From UBA9547 sp044349205 (GTDB lineage Bacteria; Bacteroidota; Bacteroidia; Cytophagales; UBA9547): a stretch of 10,118 nt of DNA. Positions within the stretch are counted from its first letter, which is position 1; each line of letters opens with the position of its first letter. The notes beneath the pieces were generated by a model that was not told the DNA's origin, did not search any database, and saw only the letters and a list, made by a program, of their open reading frames with translations. Location of the stretch: contig JBIKRJ010000078.1 of NCBI GenBank assembly GCA_044349205.1, positions 1-10,118 on the forward strand, written 5' to 3'. The position numbers were made by a program, and so were the translations under genes. Positions 6,454 to 10,118 of this stretch are shown here, piece after piece.

Positions 6454-7227
6454 TCAACGGCCAGTAAATTGGGCTTGCCGCTTTTCCAAAAAAGCTATTG
6501 TTCCTTCTTTGAAATCGTTGGAGGCGGTGCAATTTGAAAAATTTTGGGCTTCTGTTTCGTAGCCATCGGGATGCATCGCTTTGTTGGCTGCCGCAATAGT
6601 TTGCGCCACCGCAATGGGCGGCTTTGCCACTATCTTAGCCAATAGCTTTTGGGCAAAAGGAAGTAATTCTGCTTGTGATACCACATAGTTGACCAAACCA
6701 ATCTCTAAGGCTTTTTGGGCATCTATTTTGTCGGCGGTGAGCATCATTTCCAAGGCAATGCCTTTGCCTACCAATTTTGTCAAGCGTTGTGTGCCGCCAT
6801 ATCCAGGAATAATGCCCAAATTGATTTCGGGTTGAGCAAAAAAGGCATTTTCGGAGGCAATTCTCATATGACACGCCAATGCCAGTTCACAACCACCCCC
6901 AAATGCAAACCCGTTTACTGCGGCAAGCACGGGCTTGGTACAATTTTCAATCTGAAAAAAAATGTCTTGCCCTTTCTTGGAGAGCATTTTTCCGACAGGC
7001 CCGTCTATTTCCAAAAATTCACCAATATCGGCACCTGCCACAAAAGACCTATCGCCATCGCCTGTTACTATCACGGCTCTTATTTTTTCATTTTCTTCAA
7101 CCCATTTGAAACAAACCGATATTTCGTCCATCGTGGCTTGGTTCAATGCATTTAGCTTCTCGGGTCGAGAAACCGTCAAAATCAAAATTGAATCTTGTAT
7201 TTGGGTTTTTAGCTGTTTAAAGTCCAT
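6454..7227 (-). CDS. Enoyl-CoA hydratase/isomerase family protein (crotonase fold)
   Basis: The protein has 257 residues from ATG 7225-7227 (MDFKQLKTQI), the usual crotonase length. Both catalytic glutamates of true enoyl-CoA hydratases are present, Glu114 in GFAFGGGCELALA and Glu134 in FFAQPEINLGIIPGYGGTQRL. The oxyanion-hole residues are Ala66 (FVAGADI) and Gly111. It therefore probably hydrates trans-2-enoyl-CoA to 3-hydroxyacyl-CoA in the cytoplasm, in fatty acid beta-oxidation or a related acyl-CoA pathway; the chain length is not predictable. The C-terminus FTGR matches the family ending. A TTG at 7293 would add 22 residues, but that extension runs through the terminator hairpin of the upstream gene and has no family counterpart, so the ATG is preferred. 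It lies upstream of gyrB on the same strand with a 57-base gap; the two functions are unrelated. Confidence 0.93.
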   Translation of the reverse strand: MDFKQLKTQIQDSILILTVSRPEKLNALNQATMDEISVCFKWVEENEKIRAVIVTGDGDRSFVAGADIGEFLEIDGPVGKMLSKKGQDIFFQIENCTKPVLAAVNGFAFGGGCELALACHMRIASENAFFAQPEINLGIIPGYGGTQRLTKLVGKGIALEMMLTADKIDAQKALEIGLVNYVVSQAELLPFAQKLLAKIVAKPPIAVAQTIAAANKAMHPDGYETEAQNFSNCTASNDFKEGTIAFLEKRQAQFTGR

Positions 7228-7276
7228 TTGAAGGTGTTTTGGAATGTAAGTTAAGATTTTGAAAACATTGTAAAAA

Positions 7277-7310
7277 GAAAAGGGGAGAACCAATTGGTTC
7301 TCCCCTTTTC
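7277..7310 (-). terminator. Strong intrinsic terminator of the secreted T9SS enzyme gene
   Basis: Positions 7277-7310 form a 34-base perfect inverted repeat centred between 7293 and 7294. The arm core is GGGGAGAACC with GGTTCTCCCC, around an AATT loop. On the minus strand the stem ends in CCCCTTTTC and runs on into TTTTT, a good U tract. It lies 20 bases after the stop codon of the upstream minus-strand gene (7331-7333). It probably separates that gene from the enoyl-CoA hydratase gene. Confidence 0.92.
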
Positions 7311-7330
7311 AAAAGGCTTATGATGTTACT

Positions 7331-10118
7331 CTATTGTTTCACAAACTGTTTCACCATCACTTCACCATTTTGTGAAATGGCGATTAGGTACATACCGGCA
7401 GATAGTGACGATACATCGACAGAACCTGCATCTTGCACTGTTTTCTCTAAAAGGGTAATTCCCGATAGATTTTTGATTTGCAAGTTGGCTGTACCTTTTA
7501 CTTCTACATTCAGTGTGGTAGATGTAAGGGTTGGGTACACACGCAATACCCCTACATAATCTTGGTCGCGCAAACTTGTCACAGTTGGTGCAACGGTTTT
7601 ACAAGTTTGGGTTGACGTACCGCAAGTATTGGTCACAGTCAAACAAGCATTGTACGAACCAGCCGAAGGATAGGTATGGCTAGCCGTAATGCCAGATGCC
7701 GTGTTGTTGGAAACATCACCGAACGTCCAAGCATAGGTAGTGGTAGCTGCAGGTGTCAAATTGAATGTGGCCGTAAAATCAGCTTTAAAGCTCGGGCTCA
7801 AAACAAAAGTGAAGTTGGATGTAGGCTTGGGCGTAATGACCAGGTTGATGGTTGTATCTACTTTTCCACAATCGTTGTAAGCCTCTATTTTGAATGGCCC
7901 AGTAGTGCTAAACGTAATGTTACGAGTAGTAGCAGTATCGGCAGGAAGTATTCCAGCTTTGCTTACTAAAGCACCGGTAGGTGGGAACCATCCGTAACCA
8001 CTTTTCTCATACGCATTCAATACAGGCTCGATAACAAATTTTTGTGTAGCGCCTTCACATCCTGTAGCCGCACCAGTTGCCACTTTTACTTTGCCTAACA
8101 AACGGTTACAGTTGATTGTAACGGTTTGTGTAGCCGTTTTAGAAGTACCACAAACGGTATCTTCTACTGTAAGTGAAGCAGTGAATTGCTTGGGTATAGT
8201 GGTAGCCGCTGTTTTGTAGTTGTGGTAACCCAATTCCCATTTGGTAGAACCTGGTAGGTCGTTGGCAGGGTCGCCGTAATTCCAAGTAAACTTGTTGAAA
8301 CTAGTTGAGGTGTTGATGAACCTTGCCTCGTAGTTGTTTTGATCAACCGTGAAACTTGCCGTGGTGTTGCTTGTACTTACATCGACTGTATCGCGCAATG
8401 TACCACCTTGGTTGATAAGTTCTACGATGTAACGGCCCGCACCCAAAGCTGGTGAGGTGAAACCCGTACCCAAAATGGTGCTTCCATTACTGCCATACCA
8501 GCGTACTTGTTCGGCCGTACAAGCAAGAGCAGTGATGGTGGTAGTAGTGCTACAAGCCGTCACTTTTTTGTTCCATGAAGAAACAGGCACATAGGTTACG
8601 CCATCTCCGCTTGGGTTTTCATATACCAATAGTCCGTCTTTGTCCACTTTTCTGTTGAACTGAGGACCAGGCAAGCTTTTGCCACCAATTACAATCCAAT
8701 CGATATCGACGGTCACAGGAGATGCTGCTGTCGCAATAGTAGCGTTGTTTTCGTAAGGGAAAAACTGAATGGCATTGATTTTAGTAAAATCAACTGGGAA
8801 ACTTGGGTTTAATGCATCTTTATAACCCACCATATTGTTGGTAAAATCCAAATTGACAGTGGTATAGGTATTGGCAACCAAATCAACCATGATACGATTG
8901 GTTGTCAATACTTTGTCGTTGAATCCAACTCCAATTTTCATGGTTTTGGTAGCCCTAAGTCTGATACTCACAAACGGAACTGCTTTTATATCCAAGGGAT
9001 AAGCAAAACCACCTACACCAGCGGGGTCTCTCAAATTGATACCAAAAGGATTGTATTGAACACCTGTACCGCCAGTAAGTACCACTTGATACAAACCGCA
9101 GGGCATGTTGCTACACACAGGTGGGTTACCCGCTATTTTATCGGAAGCAGAACACCATGTAACAGGATAGTTTTGATAACCTCCACCTTCGGCCTTCCAT
9201 ATTTCAGCAATAGAATAATCGTTGAAATCGTCTGCAACCCAACCTTTTCCACCACCTACGGTTACTACCCTAGACTTGGAGTTGGTTCCAGCACAACCTA
9301 AAGAAACGTTATCGGCAGTTAAACGCACCTCCCAAGAACCTGTCGCAAAAGTTTGGGTAGGATTGGCAACCGTCGAGGTAGTGAAGGCCGTAAATGCTCC
9401 AGCGGGAGGATTTACACTTTTACGATACTCCCATTTATATCCAGTAGCGCCTGTAGAAGTATTGGTAAAGTTTACTGCAGCTGCCACCGTGTTGAAAGAG
9501 AAATCGGCTGTAACGGCTGCTGGCAATACTTCCACGCTGCTACGGCGAGTACAAGTACCTTGTTTTACCACTACTTCATAAATACCAGGGGTAGTGGCAG
9601 AATAGGTTTTTCCGCTTGCTCCCGATATTACATTGCCATTCAATTTCCATGAATAGGTTACATTGGCAGCAGTGGTGATTTTTGAGTCCAATTGTTGTGG
9701 AGAGCCCTTGCAAAGAGAAACTGTGCTACCCAAATCTGGAGGTGTACATTGGTCGGGGGGAGGAAGGTAGAAGTTGCCCGTCATTACAAACTGGCTAATC
9801 ACTTTGAACGAAGCATTGAAATATTCGCCGAAGCCTGGATTGGTATTTTTATTTACTGTGTAGCCATTGTCCACAAAGGCTTGGTATTGGGCTTCTGTTT
9901 TTAATGGATAAGTGGAAATAGCGGGTAAATTGGCTGTGGCTTCGGTAGGGCTAGCGGCCATGGCTGCCATAGCAAAACAACCCACGAAAGTGTTGTTTTT
10001 GTATGGATTCAACTTATTGCCATTTAGGTCATATTTAGCTCCTACTGTATTCAGGTCACCATTGGTACTTTTGATAGCCCAGTTGGTGAAACGAGTGCAA
10101 TATTTTTGACCAAGAGCG
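7331..10118 (-). CDS. Secreted multimodular enzyme: GH8-like C-terminal part, PKD/Ig-like modules and T9SS sorting domain; partial at the right edge
   Basis: The reverse frame is open from the window edge to the stop at 7331-7333: 928 residues are visible, and the true start lies beyond 10118. A TTG at 10010-10012 is not the start, because the 35 codons before it read smoothly (CTRFTNWAIKSTNGDLN). Residues 1 to about 118 resemble the end of a glycoside hydrolase family 8 domain: KNNTFVGCFAMAAMA, then EYFNASFKVISQFVMTGNFY, like the final helices of GH8 endoglucanases or xylanases. After a PP linker come Ig-like (about 130-198) and PKD-like (204-288) modules, a beta-rich central module (293-480), Ig-like (514-581), PKD (587-668), Ig-like (670-761) and PKD (766-843, with AWTFGD) modules, and the type IX secretion C-terminal domain (855-928: LRVYPTLTSTTLNVEV, LSAGMYLIAI, VKQFVKQ). 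The product is probably exported through T9SS and cell-surface bound or released. Catalytic residues lie outside the window, so the substrate is unproven. Confidence 0.85.
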   Translation of the reverse strand, partial: ALGQKYCTRFTNWAIKSTNGDLNTVGAKYDLNGNKLNPYKNNTFVGCFAMAAMAASPTEATANLPAISTYPLKTEAQYQAFVDNGYTVNKNTNPGFGEYFNASFKVISQFVMTGNFYLPPPDQCTPPDLGSTVSLCKGSPQQLDSKITTAANVTYSWKLNGNVISGASGKTYSATTPGIYEVVVKQGTCTRRSSVEVLPAAVTADFSFNTVAAAVNFTNTSTGATGYKWEYRKSVNPPAGAFTAFTTSTVANPTQTFATGSWEVRLTADNVSLGCAGTNSKSRVVTVGGGKGWVADDFNDYSIAEIWKAEGGGYQNYPVTWCSASDKIAGNPPVCSNMPCGLYQVVLTGGTGVQYNPFGINLRDPAGVGGFAYPLDIKAVPFVSIRLRATKTMKIGVGFNDKVLTTNRIMVDLVANTYTTVNLDFTNNMVGYKDALNPSFPVDFTKINAIQFFPYENNATIATAASPVTVDIDWIVIGGKSLPGPQFNRKVDKDGLLVYENPSGDGVTYVPVSSWNKKVTACSTTTTITALACTAEQVRWYGSNGSTILGTGFTSPALGAGRYIVELINQGGTLRDTVDVSTSNTTASFTVDQNNYEARFINTSTSFNKFTWNYGDPANDLPGSTKWELGYHNYKTAATTIPKQFTASLTVEDTVCGTSKTATQTVTINCNRLLGKVKVATGAATGCEGATQKFVIEPVLNAYEKSGYGWFPPTGALVSKAGILPADTATTRNITFSTTGPFKIEAYNDCGKVDTTINLVITPKPTSNFTFVLSPSFKADFTATFNLTPAATTTYAWTFGDVSNNTASGITASHTYPSAGSYNACLTVTNTCGTSTQTCKTVAPTVTSLRDQDYVGVLRVYPTLTSTTLNVEVKGTANLQIKNLSGITLLEKTVQDAGSVDVSSLSAGMYLIAISQNGEVMVKQFVKQ
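7334..7555 (-). other. T9SS type A C-terminal sorting domain
   Basis: The last 74 residues show the type A sorting-domain pattern: VYPTLTSTTLNVEV, LQIKNLSGITLLEKTV, VDVSSLSAGMYLIAIS and a final VMVKQFVKQ. Such domains direct outer-membrane passage through the type IX system and are removed by a sorting protease on the surface. Their presence limits the organism to Bacteroidota and relatives. Confidence 0.92.
8678..9241 (-). other. Central beta-rich module, possible carbohydrate-binding domain
   Basis: Residues 293-480 of the visible protein (GWVADDFNDYSIAEIWKAEG to VDIDWIVIGG) form a module of about 190 residues between two Ig/PKD segments. It starts with DDFND and ends with alternating hydrophobic strands and DIDWIVIG, a pattern shared with jelly-roll carbohydrate-binding modules such as the CBM11/CBM30-like group. 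Three cysteines lie close together (322, 335, 340). I cannot assign a family by eye. Confidence 0.45.
9764..10118 (-). other. GH8-like catalytic domain, C-terminal end
   Basis: The first 118 or so visible residues of the secreted enzyme have the layout of the last GH8 (alpha/alpha)6-barrel helices: a C-x-RF-x-NW segment, KYDLNGNKLNPYKNNTFVG, an alanine-rich helix, and a helix ending MTGNFYLPP. GH8 enzymes often end with a similar L-x-L-x-V-x-SGNW motif. The acid and base catalysts lie upstream of the window, so the family call is by resemblance only. Confidence 0.6.

Noticed and set aside
7228..7293. TTG-initiated 22-residue extension of the enoyl-CoA hydratase
   Set aside because: It runs through half of the 34-base terminator hairpin and has no match to the crotonase N-terminus, while ATG 7225-7227 gives the expected start.
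10010..10012. TTG at 10012 as the start of the secreted enzyme
   Set aside because: The frame continues upstream to the window edge with plausible GH8-like sequence, and no signal peptide follows the TTG.
7331..10012. The PKD/Ig module string as an internal DNA repeat array
   Set aside because: The modules are diverged at protein level and I see no long DNA-level repeats between them, so they are ordinary old domain duplications or insertions.

Overview
The window reads as ordinary chromosomal DNA from a member of the Bacteroidota, most likely a Cytophagales-like, polymer-degrading aquatic or soil bacterium. The evidence is a type IX secretion (T9SS) C-terminal sorting domain on a large modular enzyme, promoter sequences of the Bacteroidota type (TTTG, about 20 bases, then TAnnTTTG), weak Shine-Dalgarno signals, and GyrB and RnpA sequences of Bacteroidota character. 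The species cannot be named from the sequence alone. I see no rRNA, tRNA, CRISPR array, insertion sequence or phage gene, and no gene-free stretch longer than about 120 bases.

Layout. Positions 1-771 (minus) hold most of an M42-family metallo-aminopeptidase that runs off the left edge. It is divergent from aroQ (889-1311, plus), a type II 3-dehydroquinate dehydratase of the shikimate pathway. The 117-base gap between them carries a near-perfect 24-bp palindrome. From 1371 a strong Bacteroidota promoter drives rpmH (ribosomal protein bL34), followed by rnpA (RNase P protein), an S41 C-terminal processing peptidase that overlaps rnpA by ATGA, and tsaB (tRNA t6A synthesis). These look like one plus-strand cluster spanning translation, RNA maturation and envelope proteolysis. 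It converges on gyrB (4441-6396, minus). Upstream of gyrB on the same strand are an enoyl-CoA hydratase (6454-7227) and then, beyond a very strong intrinsic terminator (7277-7310), a partial secreted enzyme (7331 to beyond 10118). That enzyme has a C-terminal piece that looks like a GH8 glycoside hydrolase, several PKD/Ig-like modules, a carbohydrate-binding-like central module and a T9SS sorting domain.

The most notable observation is rnpA. Its natural ATG at 1587 is one base out of frame with the rest of the protein. The shift falls in a run of ten A residues ending in the -1 slippery heptamer A_AAA_AAC, followed at once by an in-frame TAA and then by a 15-bp stem-loop. This is either a homopolymer error or deletion in the sequence, or recoding (ribosomal or transcriptional slippage) of an essential gene. 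Smaller points of interest are the palindrome between the M42 gene and aroQ, four tandem degenerate heptamers before tsaB, and an unassigned module in the secreted enzyme. I found no evidence of a new defence or mobile system.
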